A DNA stretch of 45,207 nt, taken from [Clostridium] aminophilum (lineage in GTDB: Bacteria > Bacillota > Clostridia > Lachnospirales > Lachnospiraceae). The notes below the pieces were generated by a model that was not told the DNA's origin, did not search any database, and saw only the letters and a program-made list of their open reading frames with translations. This document shows positions 34,120-43,791 of this stretch, piece by piece. The stretch spans positions 1 through 45,207 of the forward strand of contig NZ_FOIL01000026.1 of NCBI RefSeq assembly GCF_900101295.1, written 5' to 3'. How positions within the stretch are numbered: the first letter of the stretch is position 1; the number at the start of each line of letters is the position of its first letter. Position numbers and translations under genes: made by a program.

Positions 34120-35259
34120 TCAGGCTTGCAGAATATCCGCAACAGCCGCCTTAAAATCTACGCTGTTATAATATTCCATGCAATTTCGCTTCATCTCATC
34201 GTAATGTTCCTCAATCGCCCGGATAGTATCACAGATATCTTTTGCGTTGTGACGCCGGCTGCATTTTCCGATCCCATACTTCTCAAACGGATAGGAAAGC
34301 CCCGGAATATCATTTCCAATCATGGGAATCTGACAGTAAGCATATTCAAACAATTTATTCGGAGCACAGTACAGCGCATTCAGTTCCTGAGATTTCTGCG
34401 GATAATATGTGAGAACTCCAATATGTGCATACTTCGTAATTTCCAGATGACAGGGTGCTGAAATGTATCCCAGATAGACAATGCCAGGGTGGTCCCTGCA
34501 TAGACGCTGCCGTTCTGCATTGTCCCTTCCCATAATGCATAGCACGTACTCATCGCCAAGCTGTTCGATTGCTTCTGCCAAGACATTCAGATTTCGTTCT
34601 GCCCAGAATACTCCCTGATACAGTACAATCTTTTTCTTTTGAAAACGGACGAAGTCAATCTTCTCTTGGACTTCGGATGATATCTTTTCCGGTAATATCC
34701 TGTCCGCTGCCGAGTTATGAGGGAAATATGGCTTGTTCGGCAGAACGGTGGGAGTTTCTTCCAGATTCCACCATGCTTTGACGATATGCGCCCGATTGTA
34801 TTCCGGCACGACAACCTTCCACGATCTCCTCGCGCATTCGCCGATCGTCCCCCTGATACTGTCTCCAAGATACAATCGTTTCAGATTATACCACTCGCTG
34901 TTCTCCTGCAGTTCCATCAGCTGCATGACATGCCGGGAAGATGCGGAAAACGCCTTCCGGAAGAGAATACCGGTCCAAAAAGTGGTACTCCAGGTAAGAT
35001 CCGCTTCGGAAACCGCCGCTTCAATCCACTGCCGTAATCGAAAGGGTTTCACAACATGGTTGATTATGCCCGTTTTCTCGTGATACCGTCCAAAATCAAT
35101 CAGCCGGATATCCTTCGATTTGCCCAGTTCCAGAATATACCCATTCCTGTCGCAGCAGCCAACCGTAACTTTATGGCCGAGTTCAAGCACGGCATTGATT
35201 AAACTTTTCACCGGCGGAAAGTCATCCACATCTCCATAGTGAACAATCAAGACTTTCAT
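34120..35259 (-). CDS. GT4-like glycosyltransferase
   Basis: The 379-residue GT-B enzyme begins KVLIVHYGDVDDFPPVKSLI. The donor domain has KKKIVLYQGVFWAERNLNVL, YVLCIMGRDN and YCAPNKLFEYAYCQIPMIGND, where the acidic residue of N-K-L-F-E-Y is the usual donor-binding position. It has no membrane segment. Its ATG overlaps the stop of the initiating transferase (4 bases), so it may add the second sugar after the WbaP-like enzyme. An 85-base gap precedes the flippase gene. Confidence 0.82.
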   Translation of the reverse strand: MKVLIVHYGDVDDFPPVKSLINAVLELGHKVTVGCCDRNGYILELGKSKDIRLIDFGRYHEKTGIINHVVKPFRLRQWIEAAVSEADLTWSTTFWTGILFRKAFSASSRHVMQLMELQENSEWYNLKRLYLGDSIRGTIGECARRSWKVVVPEYNRAHIVKAWWNLEETPTVLPNKPYFPHNSAADRILPEKISSEVQEKIDFVRFQKKKIVLYQGVFWAERNLNVLAEAIEQLGDEYVLCIMGRDNAERQRLCRDHPGIVYLGYISAPCHLEITKYAHIGVLTYYPQKSQELNALYCAPNKLFEYAYCQIPMIGNDIPGLSYPFEKYGIGKCSRRHNAKDICDTIRAIEEHYDEMKRNCMEYYNSVDFKAAVADILQA

Positions 35260-36722
35260 TTCTCAACCTGCTTCATCCTTTTTTCTTTGCCGCATCTTTT
35301 CTTTCCCGCATCCGTCTGCCCTCCCCCAGTACAATCTTCTTCCGGCGTTTGTACTGGGGATTTTGACTTTTTCAGTGCGTCTTTCTGCCCGTCCTCAATC
35401 CCTTGCGTGCTCTCCGGAATAAAGAGGATCTTCAGCGTATAGAAGATCAGCTGCAGATCAAAGAGGATCGAACGTTCCCGGATATAGATCAAATCCATCC
35501 GGAGCTTATCCTGCGGCGTGGTGTTATATCTGCCGTACACCTGCGCGTATCCGGTAAGGCCGGCCTTCACCTTCAGTCTCAGCCGGAATTCCGGAAGCTC
35601 TTTTTCATATTCTTCCGCGATCTCCGGGCGTTCCGGACGCGGTCCGACGATGGACATGTCGCCGCGCAGGATATTGATCAGCTGCGGCAGTTCATCGATC
35701 CGGCAGGCACGGATCACTTTTCCCACCGGCGTGATCCGGTCATCGTGCTCCGACGCGAGTCTTGCGCCGTTCTTCTCCGCATCCACTCTCATGCTGCGAA
35801 ACTTCAGGATGGAAAAGACTCTTCCGCCGGTGGTCATCCGCCGCTGCCGGTAAAAGACAGGTCCGCCGTCGCCCAGTTTGATCGCACAGGCGGTAAGTAA
35901 CAGCACCGGAGACAGGATCACCAGTCCGCACACCGAGAGAATAATATCCGCAGCGCGCTTCACCATCGGATAATACCATGCCACCGGATTGCGCTTATTG
36001 CGAAGGAAGGGAGTATCAAAGGAATGGGAAATGTCGCTTCGAAACAGGAGAAGATCATTCAGCGACATCGAGAGATGGATGTCTTTTCCATTCTCATCGC
36101 AATAAAGCATCAATCGATTCTGCAATTCCCGTCCCACGTTGATCAGATAGACATCCTCGCAATCCGCAAGGCAATCCAGAATCCTGTCCGGTCCTTCCTG
36201 TTCGCTCAGACACGCCGTGATCCGGTACCGTCTCTTCTCGCCAAGCTTCGGCAGAAAGTATTTATACTCTTCATTTCCGTACACGATCATGATCTTTCTC
36301 GGTTCATCGTAGCGCGCATAGAGCCGGTTCATCACAAAGATCAGGAATCCGGCACCGAGAAACTGGATCAGCACGCCGAACAGAAAGATGCTGATCCGGA
36401 TTCTGGAAAAATTGTGGAACCAGAAGAAGGCAGCCACAAAGAGGAACGTGTCCGCGATGACAAAGGAAAGCATCTGCGAAAAGAGCAGTTCCGCCAGCCG
36501 GTAGAGTCCGATCTTGTGGGCGTCATACATCCGGGCAAAAAAGGTGTAGACTACGGTATAGAGAACGCCTACCGCAAGCAGTGTCCGGACGCCAAAATAT
36601 CCCTTCTCCCATCCCGGCGCGACATTCCAATACCAAAGCGCGACAGCGGTAAAGAATGCAATCATACTGCTGATCAGCACATATACTCTTTTCACATTTT
36701 GTTTTGCCTGTTCCTTACTCAC
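35256..36722 (-). CDS. Full-length polyprenyl glycosylphosphotransferase (WbaP/CpsE type)
   Basis: The 488-residue enzyme has four N-terminal membrane helices, a central Rossmann-like domain (MIVYGNEEYKYFLPKL) and a C-terminal catalytic domain. The latter contains GGPVFYRQRRM, ILKFRSMRVDAEKNG, RACRIDELPQLINILRGDMSIVGPRPERP and KAGLTGYAQVYGRYNT. It transfers a hexose- or HexNAc-1-phosphate to undecaprenyl phosphate and starts the right-hand repeat unit. It uses a GTG start behind GAGGGAAAG. The last 40 residues are a charged Lys-rich tail with KSPVQTPEEDC. Confidence 0.93.
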   Translation of the reverse strand: MSKEQAKQNVKRVYVLISSMIAFFTAVALWYWNVAPGWEKGYFGVRTLLAVGVLYTVVYTFFARMYDAHKIGLYRLAELLFSQMLSFVIADTFLFVAAFFWFHNFSRIRISIFLFGVLIQFLGAGFLIFVMNRLYARYDEPRKIMIVYGNEEYKYFLPKLGEKRRYRITACLSEQEGPDRILDCLADCEDVYLINVGRELQNRLMLYCDENGKDIHLSMSLNDLLLFRSDISHSFDTPFLRNKRNPVAWYYPMVKRAADIILSVCGLVILSPVLLLTACAIKLGDGGPVFYRQRRMTTGGRVFSILKFRSMRVDAEKNGARLASEHDDRITPVGKVIRACRIDELPQLINILRGDMSIVGPRPERPEIAEEYEKELPEFRLRLKVKAGLTGYAQVYGRYNTTPQDKLRMDLIYIRERSILFDLQLIFYTLKILFIPESTQGIEDGQKDALKKSKSPVQTPEEDCTGGGQTDAGKKRCGKEKRMKQVEK

Positions 36723-36799
36723 GTTTCTTTCCCTCGTTGCAGTTTCTTCCCGTAATCAGCCTTCACAGCAGCCAATGGGGTATATTTAACTTATCTGCT

Positions 36800-39700
36800 T
36801 TACTTTACTTCGATTTCTCCAACCACTTTGCCCGACGGATTCTTCAGCGTCTTTTTGATCAGTTTTCCGGCACTGTCATACGTATACACTATGGTTGAAT
36901 ACTTCTTCGACAGCAGAAGCGGTTTTTCATCAATGTCATAATAGCTGTCGGATATTTTTTGATTCTTGTTATTGTACTTCCTCTTCACCGACGAGACACC
37001 GGAAGAAGCAGCGATTTTCTCATCGTTTGTTCCAAAGTACTCTTCGTATACCGGATTTCCATTGCCGTCTCTTTCGTATTCGATCGCGGAGATACCGTTC
37101 TTTAACTTGGTGCGGTTTCCTTCGGTATCATAATACTCCGTTCGAAGAATCCGCCCCTTGTCATCGTAGCGGTAATGGATTTCCGAATAGAGCTCCGGCC
37201 TGAGAATCGGCTCATCTTCTGTTCCGTAATACCGTATCACCGTTCTCTGGTTTTTCTCATTATATTCGCAGGCTTCACTTGCATATCCGGCTTCGAGAAG
37301 GACTTTGTTCTCATCCCGATCATAGTAAGTGCGACGGATCCAGCGTTTCTTGTCATCATACTGATAACGCATCATTGCATATCCATCGGTCCGGTTCACA
37401 AGATTTCCCTGTGCATCACAATACCGGTATTCAATCCGGTTGCCCTTACTGTCATATTGATACGATATGGAGGAATACCCTTTTTCCAGAGTTGCAGGCT
37501 CGCCGTTTGCATCAAAGCAAGCCTCCTTCGTCACTCTCATCTTTGAGTCGTATTCATAGCGTACTTCCGCATACCCGTCAGTTGTCATGACCGGCTGATT
37601 CTTCGCATCCAGATATCGGATCTCCGTCACTTTATCCGCCGGATTATAACTGCATTCTCTGGCTGCATATCCTTTGGAAGTCAATGTCGGAGTTCCGGTC
37701 TTATCGTAATACGCCTCATAGATCGGCTGCTGATGCACATTATACTTGGAAAGTGTGATCTGAAGCGGAGTCTGCTGAACGCTGACTTTATCTGCCTCGA
37801 CATCATAATCCGTTTCCGGCTTCACAAGATACTCATATTTCTCGGTAACGGTTTTGGTTGTCAGTACGATTTCGATCTTTGCGTTTCCCGCTTCATCAAA
37901 ATCGCCTTTTGTGACGTCAACCGTCCGGTCAATCGTTTTGCCGTCACCATGAGTGATCTGTGCCCGGCAGACGACAGTATCCTTATCCGTATTCTCTATT
38001 CCTGGCAAGTCGCTCTTTAATTCAAAAGTAACAGTATACCGTCCGGTCTGAAGAAGATCGCCGGATTGAGCCGAGTACACAATGCCGTTCTCTCCCTTTT
38101 TCAGCGAATCATCCGCCACATTCTCCTGATCATTTAACTCATCGGTCAGCGGAATCGGATTAAACTCATACTCCCTCGCCAATGCATAATACCGATAAAA
38201 AGTGTATCCCTCTCCGGTCAGTTTCGTGATGACGTTTTCATCATTCGAATACAGAATGGAGTCCTCGGATATTTTTGTAACCTGATATCCTTCCTGGAAT
38301 AACGGCGTCAGTTCTTTTCCCATCGGTTCCAGAATGCTTGCATTTCTGCAGAAACGATATCCGTTTCCTTTGGCCGCGGAACCGGACATTCCAGGAATCG
38401 CACGCCGATACAGCACCGGCAGTACATCCGAGTAAACCTTCCCGTCTGACACCTCAAGGACTTTCTTCATCGGCTCCAGTTCATCCGCGATCAGGGTTGC
38501 CTTGGAATCCAGAAGATGGTTCACCGAGACGCCAATGACAAGGCAAACGCTTGTGCACGAAACAATGCAGGATACGATCAGAAGGTTCTTTTTCTTCGAA
38601 TTCGGATTTCGATCCGGTTTCCGGTTCTGATCTTGGTGTTGGTTCCGGATCATGTTCTGATTCAGGCTTGGACTCCCAATTCTATTCTGGTTCTGATTCT
38701 CATTCATATCCGGATTCTGATTCGCCATCGGTTCTGCTTCATCTTTTCTCATAAGAGCAGACACATTCGCAAAAAGAAGCTGCGCTGCTGTGATAAACAC
38801 GAAATACATAAGAAGCATCAGCGTTTCCCGGATCAGTTCGATATCCCGAAGCCAGATTGCGGTCGCAGTATCAACATAGGAGTACAGGATCGGATAGAAC
38901 AGCGCGTAACAGACATTGCATACGGTAACATACAGAATTCCCGGAAAATTTCCGGAAATTCTGTGCGATCCGGCATTCAACGTCCGATTTGCAGTATCCG
39001 TTGAATTATGTTCCTCCATCGGCAGTGTATTTTCGGTATCTTCCGAAGCTGCAGAACCCGCATCCCAGACAAAATGATACCACGAAGCGCACGCGATCAG
39101 CGAAATTACGGCATAAAAAACACGAAGCGCGGACTGACCGATCGTAAGCTGGAATGTGTACAGAAGTTTGAAACACTCATTCCAGACGTCTGTACCATAA
39201 AATACCAGAACGACAGCGGCAATCCCCAAAGCCAGCGGCCGCTTCCATCCGGTATTCCGGAATTCCGCTCTGAGATTTTTCCAAAAAGATCCTTCGTTTG
39301 CTCCATACGCTGCGATCGGTTCGCTGTTTACGATGCGGAGCTGCAGCCCCTTTGTTATGATATGGTCTGTGACTTTGTGTTTTTTGGGAACGGACGCACT
39401 CCAGCCCTCAGCAACAGCATCCCTCTCGTCTTCTTCGGTCGAAATCCCTGCATTCTTACGGATTCTCCCTGCCTCCAGAAGAGAATATCCGAACGCCAGC
39501 ATCAGGATCAGCAGGAAACGATAATGAAAGATCGTGACCGTATACAGATACAGCGGCCCCAATACCCAAACGGCGATATTCCGGTTTTCTTTACTGCGCA
39601 GCTGAAGAAGACACAGCACAAACGGAATCATGCACAGAAGACCGAGTACAATGCCTCCCTGTCCCAAAACGACAGAGATGGTATTGCTCAGTCCGGCGTC

Positions 39701-40765
39701 GCCCTTTGCATTGTCCTCAAAAAATGAGAGGATATAATCATCGTTCAGATATCCGCCGCCCAAAAACGGCTTATGCCAAAAGGACTTCATGGCATAGACG
39801 TAGTCGGTAAAATGTTTATTCTTCTGAATGAATTCGATCACATTTCCATAACTTCTCTGTCCGGCTTTATACCTCACAAAATATCCGGCTCCCGCTGCGA
39901 TCACCGCGGCAACCGGTATCAGGGATAACTTCCATTCCTTTTTGCTGCACATCGACAGAAATTTTAATCCCCAGGCGATCACCAGCATAAGAAGGCCATT
40001 GGTGGACTGGACGGTAAAGATCGTCACACTGAGGAGGATTTGCTTCCAAAATCTCCATTTGTCCGTCTCCGGGCACAAAAAGAGTACGGTAAATAATGCC
40101 GTCCCCAGCGGAATCAGAAACATCAGCGGCTCGGAAAACGGACCAAAATCCCGCAAATTCTGAAGTTTAAAAGACTGGGCCATTGCCCCCGGTTTCAAAA
40201 AGCAGAAATTGAGGCAGTTGACCAGGGAAGAAATGTTTCCGCGATTATACCAGTGCAGATAGGTCTGCTCTGAATATACTTCATTCACATGGAATGTCGA
40301 GGTATAGTAGACAATCAGATTCAGAAATGCGATCACAGACATGACATTTGCAAACCGGTTCAGCAGTCTTGCGGCATGACCTTCTTTTCTGTCCAGAAAA
40401 AGAACCGATGCCAGAACCGGCAGCACGATGATAAATTTTGCCGCATAATCTGCAATGCTCTTGATACTCCCAGTACGAACAACGCCGAACAGAAAGTAAA
40501 ACATCACATATCCTTCCAACAGAATCAAAACCGGAAGAAATTCTCTTTTGAACGCTTTTCGGATTTCCGGATTCATCAGTTTGATCGTCAGAAGACAGAA
40601 TGCAGCTCCGCCGATCACCATGGCGAAGATGTATGTCATGTTGATGCTGCTCTCCTCACAGGTCACAAGCCGAAGCAAAGAATTACACTCCAGAATGATC
40701 GCCGTAACCAGAACATAGCCGAGAAAGTTTTCTGCCTTGTCTTTTAAATTCCCGATTTCCAACAC
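36800..40765 (-). CDS. Giant fusion: Wzy-like polymerase with extracellular YD-like repeat domain
   Basis: The protein has 1321 residues. About residues 1-440 are a polytopic O-antigen polymerase-like domain with a large loop (SFWHKPFLGGGYLNDD and GDAGLSNTISVVLGQGG are typical of Wzy). About 500-680 contain four or five more helices. Residues 680-723 are an Asn/Gln-rich linker, 728-750 one more helix, and 750-1006 a beta-rich segment. About 1007-1321 hold ten units of 32 residues with the pattern Y-x-Y-D-x-K-G-(8)-Y-Y-D-x-x-G, similar to RHS/YD repeats but longer. Ordinary Wzy proteins are about 400-450 residues. The repeat part is predicted outside the cell and may bind or organise the polymer or attach it. 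GTG start behind GAGG. Confidence 0.8.
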   Translation of the reverse strand: MLEIGNLKDKAENFLGYVLVTAIILECNSLLRLVTCEESSINMTYIFAMVIGGAAFCLLTIKLMNPEIRKAFKREFLPVLILLEGYVMFYFLFGVVRTGSIKSIADYAAKFIIVLPVLASVLFLDRKEGHAARLLNRFANVMSVIAFLNLIVYYTSTFHVNEVYSEQTYLHWYNRGNISSLVNCLNFCFLKPGAMAQSFKLQNLRDFGPFSEPLMFLIPLGTALFTVLFLCPETDKWRFWKQILLSVTIFTVQSTNGLLMLVIAWGLKFLSMCSKKEWKLSLIPVAAVIAAGAGYFVRYKAGQRSYGNVIEFIQKNKHFTDYVYAMKSFWHKPFLGGGYLNDDYILSFFEDNAKGDAGLSNTISVVLGQGGIVLGLLCMIPFVLCLLQLRSKENRNIAVWVLGPLYLYTVTIFHYRFLLILMLAFGYSLLEAGRIRKNAGISTEEDERDAVAEGWSASVPKKHKVTDHIITKGLQLRIVNSEPIAAYGANEGSFWKNLRAEFRNTGWKRPLALGIAAVVLVFYGTDVWNECFKLLYTFQLTIGQSALRVFYAVISLIACASWYHFVWDAGSAASEDTENTLPMEEHNSTDTANRTLNAGSHRISGNFPGILYVTVCNVCYALFYPILYSYVDTATAIWLRDIELIRETLMLLMYFVFITAAQLLFANVSALMRKDEAEPMANQNPDMNENQNQNRIGSPSLNQNMIRNQHQDQNRKPDRNPNSKKKNLLIVSCIVSCTSVCLVIGVSVNHLLDSKATLIADELEPMKKVLEVSDGKVYSDVLPVLYRRAIPGMSGSAAKGNGYRFCRNASILEPMGKELTPLFQEGYQVTKISEDSILYSNDENVITKLTGEGYTFYRYYALAREYEFNPIPLTDELNDQENVADDSLKKGENGIVYSAQSGDLLQTGRYTVTFELKSDLPGIENTDKDTVVCRAQITHGDGKTIDRTVDVTKGDFDEAGNAKIEIVLTTKTVTEKYEYLVKPETDYDVEADKVSVQQTPLQITLSKYNVHQQPIYEAYYDKTGTPTLTSKGYAARECSYNPADKVTEIRYLDAKNQPVMTTDGYAEVRYEYDSKMRVTKEACFDANGEPATLEKGYSSISYQYDSKGNRIEYRYCDAQGNLVNRTDGYAMMRYQYDDKKRWIRRTYYDRDENKVLLEAGYASEACEYNEKNQRTVIRYYGTEDEPILRPELYSEIHYRYDDKGRILRTEYYDTEGNRTKLKNGISAIEYERDGNGNPVYEEYFGTNDEKIAASSGVSSVKRKYNNKNQKISDSYYDIDEKPLLLSKKYSTIVYTYDSAGKLIKKTLKNPSGKVVGEIEVK

Positions 40766-40783
40766 TTTCGTTACCTCGTATTT

Positions 40784-41920
40784 CTACTTTCTCATCCTCA
40801 GTGCCATTGCCGCCGGATAATACAGCCAATATCCGCTTGCTCGGAGCATCGCCACCGCTTTGTTCCGGTTGCTGTGATAGATCCCCGAATAGTTCTTCTT
40901 CAATTCCTGCTCCATTGTCATCAGTTCGCGCCTTGTCGCCGGAGCGATCCGGTCCCACAGAAGGATCTTGATTCGGCTGGCATACACTCTGGCAATCAGA
41001 TGCTCGATGTATGTTTTCTTTGCATCCGTCATTTCTTTTTTTGTGAGAGCATTTTTGTAGAATTCGTATAATGACTGGAGTACTCCGTCGTATTGAACCT
41101 TATTCTTCGTCATCTGCTGCGGGCTCATGCTCTGACCTTCCCGGCTGATGAAATACCGGTACAGATGATCGTTCAGGAAAACCACTGTTTTCACATACGG
41201 GATGGGGTACAGGATGTACTCCGTATCCACATAGTAGCGATGCTCGTCGATCCGGATATTTTTTTCCTTTAAAATATCCGTGCGGATCGTCATGGAATGC
41301 ATCTTGATATAAGCTTTCTCCGCGATCTCATCGAAAGAATAAATGTGTCCGTATTCCACTCCCTCAAACGGCTTATCAAATTCTTCTTTTTTCGGAGCAT
41401 CTTCGCTCTGTCCGTAAACCCAGTAGTAACCGCCCGCAATGATATCCGGGAGCGATTCTGCTATGTCATTTTCTCTGGCTATATCCGTGTCGTTATCCGG
41501 GTTATTGTCCGTTTTTTTTGTAATATCTTCTGAAACAAACTCTGGATTGTTGCTCCTGGGCGCTTCACAAAGATGTTTCCTGCACTTCTCTCTGATAAAG
41601 CAGATCAGATTCTTTAAATCTTCCGCATCCACCCAATCGTCTGCATCGATCACCTTAAAATACATGCCGGTGGCATACCGGATCCCGGTGTTGATTCCGG
41701 AGCCGTGGCCTCCGTTTTCCTTATGTACCGGCACAACCGTCCCCGGGAACTTTTCCGCGTATTCATCTGCGATCTGCGCAGTTAAATCGGTGGAGCCGTC
41801 ATCGACTACAATAATTTCCAGTTCTCCCAGCACCTCTTCGAGACACAACGAGTCAAGATTGTGTCTCAGATATTTTTCTGCGTTGTAAGAAGGTACCACA
41901 ACGGTCAGTAGTTTATTCAT
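40784..41920 (-). CDS. GT2-family glycosyltransferase
   Basis: The 378-residue GT-A enzyme begins MNKLLTVVVPSYNAEKYLRHNL, then IIVVDDGSTD, KENGGHGSGINTGI and KVIDADDWVD. It carries an acidic insertion around residues 130-175 (rich in D, N and E, with KKTDNNPDNDT) and a later HSMTIRTD motif. It is cytosolic, with no helices. The frame is open further upstream to 42073, but AAAGGAA and the family N-terminus place the start at 41920. It is the first gene before the giant polymerase (18-base gap). The 156 bases upstream hold no clear signal. Confidence 0.88.
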   Translation of the reverse strand: MNKLLTVVVPSYNAEKYLRHNLDSLCLEEVLGELEIIVVDDGSTDLTAQIADEYAEKFPGTVVPVHKENGGHGSGINTGIRYATGMYFKVIDADDWVDAEDLKNLICFIREKCRKHLCEAPRSNNPEFVSEDITKKTDNNPDNDTDIARENDIAESLPDIIAGGYYWVYGQSEDAPKKEEFDKPFEGVEYGHIYSFDEIAEKAYIKMHSMTIRTDILKEKNIRIDEHRYYVDTEYILYPIPYVKTVVFLNDHLYRYFISREGQSMSPQQMTKNKVQYDGVLQSLYEFYKNALTKKEMTDAKKTYIEHLIARVYASRIKILLWDRIAPATRRELMTMEQELKKNYSGIYHSNRNKAVAMLRASGYWLYYPAAMALRMRK

Positions 41921-42076
41921 TTTCTGTGTTTCCTTTGTTGTAATGTTTAATCTGCAAATTCGCCTGTATTGGATGTCTGTCTTTTCTTCAACTTGACCTC
42001 GATGATGAAGGATTGTGTTCCCTTCCATCCCTCTCGCATCGGAACAATCAATCTTCTCAAAATGATTCGTCAACCT

Positions 42077-43516
42077 TCATCTTTTCCATATCCTGCGCAA
42101 TCGGTCCGCAACCATCCGGCAGTTTTCCAGGAAGTACTCGTCTCTCGTCAAAAGCAGCCCACCGACGTACACTGCTGTTCCGGTGACAATCATGCAGACG
42201 GTATGAAGCAGCGATCCCGACAGACACCGGCTCATCATCCGCAGCGTTCCAAGCATCATCACCCCCGCCAGAATGTATTTCTGTCCGGACCGGAAGATGC
42301 TTTTCAGGTCAATCTCATTTCGGACATACCACAGCTGAAGGGCCGTGATCACCGTCTCCGCGGCAACCGATGCCAATGCCGCGCCGACAGAGAAGAATCG
42401 CGGAATAAGAATAAGATTCAGGCAGAAGTTCACAACTGCTCCGGAGGCAACAGTCCCGGTGAGAATGTTCTGCCGTTTGGTCGGAATCAGATATTGGATA
42501 CCGGTGACGTTGCTCATGCCGATAACCACCGCCAGAACCGGCAGGATTTTCAAAAGAATCTTCACTTTGTCATAACCGTTTCCGAAAAACCATGGAACCA
42601 TGTTGTCCGACACGCCGATCAGCCCAAACGCCATCGGAATGCCGACAAGCCAGACAAAGCGGTACGCTTTCAGCATATACTCCCGGACTTTTTCCCGGTC
42701 GTCCTTCGCAAAATAATACCCGATCCGCGGCGCCATCACCGTGCCGATCGCGCAGACGATGATCTGCAACGCACGCACGACCTTCATGGCCTGCTCGTAG
42801 CATCCGTTTTCATAGGATGTCTCCGTAAAAAGCCCCAACATGGTCTTATCAAAAATAGTGTAGATCTGTATCGCGATCGTCGGCACAAACAGCGACAGAA
42901 TCGCATAAACGTTCTCGAACGGCCGAATCGCCGATAAATTCGGTCTTGTAACATATCCGCCGACATGCCGCCATAAAGACACATTGCCCAGAAGATTCAG
43001 TCCGACCATGCCGATCGCATACAGAAGAAGGTCTTTTTCTGTCTTTACAACTGCAAAGGTATAAATGATGCTGATCAGCTTAAATACAACATTTCGCCCC
43101 GCGATTTTGCCAAATTCTTCCATTCCCTGAAAAAACCAGGTGACATCGCAGGCGACGTTGAGAATGTTGATCGCAAGGATGACAAATAAAATTTTGTCGT
43201 GCAGTACGACAAGATAGACCGCAAGCATCAGCGCCGTCGTCAATAGTCGAAGCGCCAGCGTGTTGTAAAACACCCTGCTTCGTTCATTTTCATTATCCTG
43301 GACGTAGGAAATCTCCCGCTGGGCATAGGTCGCGGTTCCCAAAATCGCAAAAAGGACGAAATAGGACGTGATTGACTCGGAATAAGAATACTCACCGACA
43401 CCTTCCGTGGTGAGAACCCTCGACGTGTATGGCGTCGTGATCAGCGGAGCCAGTATATTCATCAGCTGATTGCTGACGTTTAGTATGTAATTTTTTTTAA
43501 TACTTCCTCTCGCCAT
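42077..43516 (-). CDS. Wzx-type flippase (first in the locus)
   Basis: The 479-residue polytopic protein has the RfbX-like N-terminus NYILNVSNQLMNILAPLITTPYTSRVL. It has an early GEYSYSESITSYFVLFAILGT, DVTWFFQGMEEFG, and IYTIFDKTMLG in the middle, all typical of polysaccharide flippases. It exports the lipid-linked repeat unit. The start follows AGGAAA. A 275-base gap with a promoter candidate and hairpins precedes it, so it may be transcribed separately from the first glycosyltransferase. Confidence 0.9.
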   Translation of the reverse strand: MARGSIKKNYILNVSNQLMNILAPLITTPYTSRVLTTEGVGEYSYSESITSYFVLFAILGTATYAQREISYVQDNENERSRVFYNTLALRLLTTALMLAVYLVVLHDKILFVILAINILNVACDVTWFFQGMEEFGKIAGRNVVFKLISIIYTFAVVKTEKDLLLYAIGMVGLNLLGNVSLWRHVGGYVTRPNLSAIRPFENVYAILSLFVPTIAIQIYTIFDKTMLGLFTETSYENGCYEQAMKVVRALQIIVCAIGTVMAPRIGYYFAKDDREKVREYMLKAYRFVWLVGIPMAFGLIGVSDNMVPWFFGNGYDKVKILLKILPVLAVVIGMSNVTGIQYLIPTKRQNILTGTVASGAVVNFCLNLILIPRFFSVGAALASVAAETVITALQLWYVRNEIDLKSIFRSGQKYILAGVMMLGTLRMMSRCLSGSLLHTVCMIVTGTAVYVGGLLLTRDEYFLENCRMVADRLRRIWKR

Positions 43517-43543
43517 TTTCCTGTACCGTCATGTTTTACAAAA

Positions 43544-43611
43544 TACGAAGTACTCTCTGTGCAAAGAGTAATTTCTATCCATTTCGAGTGCCTGTCGCAT
43601 TGTGCTTCGTA
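43544..43611 (-). promoter_or_regulatory. Nested hairpins in the leader of the first flippase gene
   Basis: On the minus strand, outer arms TACGAAG and CTTCGTA enclose an inner TACTCT/AGAGTA hairpin. The outer 3' arm is followed by TTTTG. It sits between the promoter candidate at 43624-43651 and the flippase start. It could be a weak terminator/attenuator or a processing site. Confidence 0.3.
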
Positions 43612-43623
43612 CATTCCACATGC

Positions 43624-43651
43624 ATAATGAATTAAATCTTCCCATTGTCAA
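43624..43651 (-). promoter_or_regulatory. Sigma-A-type promoter candidate for the flippase and following genes
   Basis: The minus strand has a perfect TTGACA (43646-43651), a 16-base spacer and CATTAT (43624-43629). It is about 110 bases upstream of the flippase start and inside the gap 43517-43791, which shows no gene. Nearby, GACACCTACGT is present twice in tandem (43734-43760). Confidence 0.45.
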
Positions 43652-43791
43652 TTTCAAACGCACCGGTTCACACACAAGCTCAAGCCCATAAGATCAATGT
43701 ATATGTCAGATGTTCACTTTCATTTTTATCAGGACACCTACGTTCCGACACCTACGTCCCCTACTATCGCACACTTCTTTTATTATTTGAG

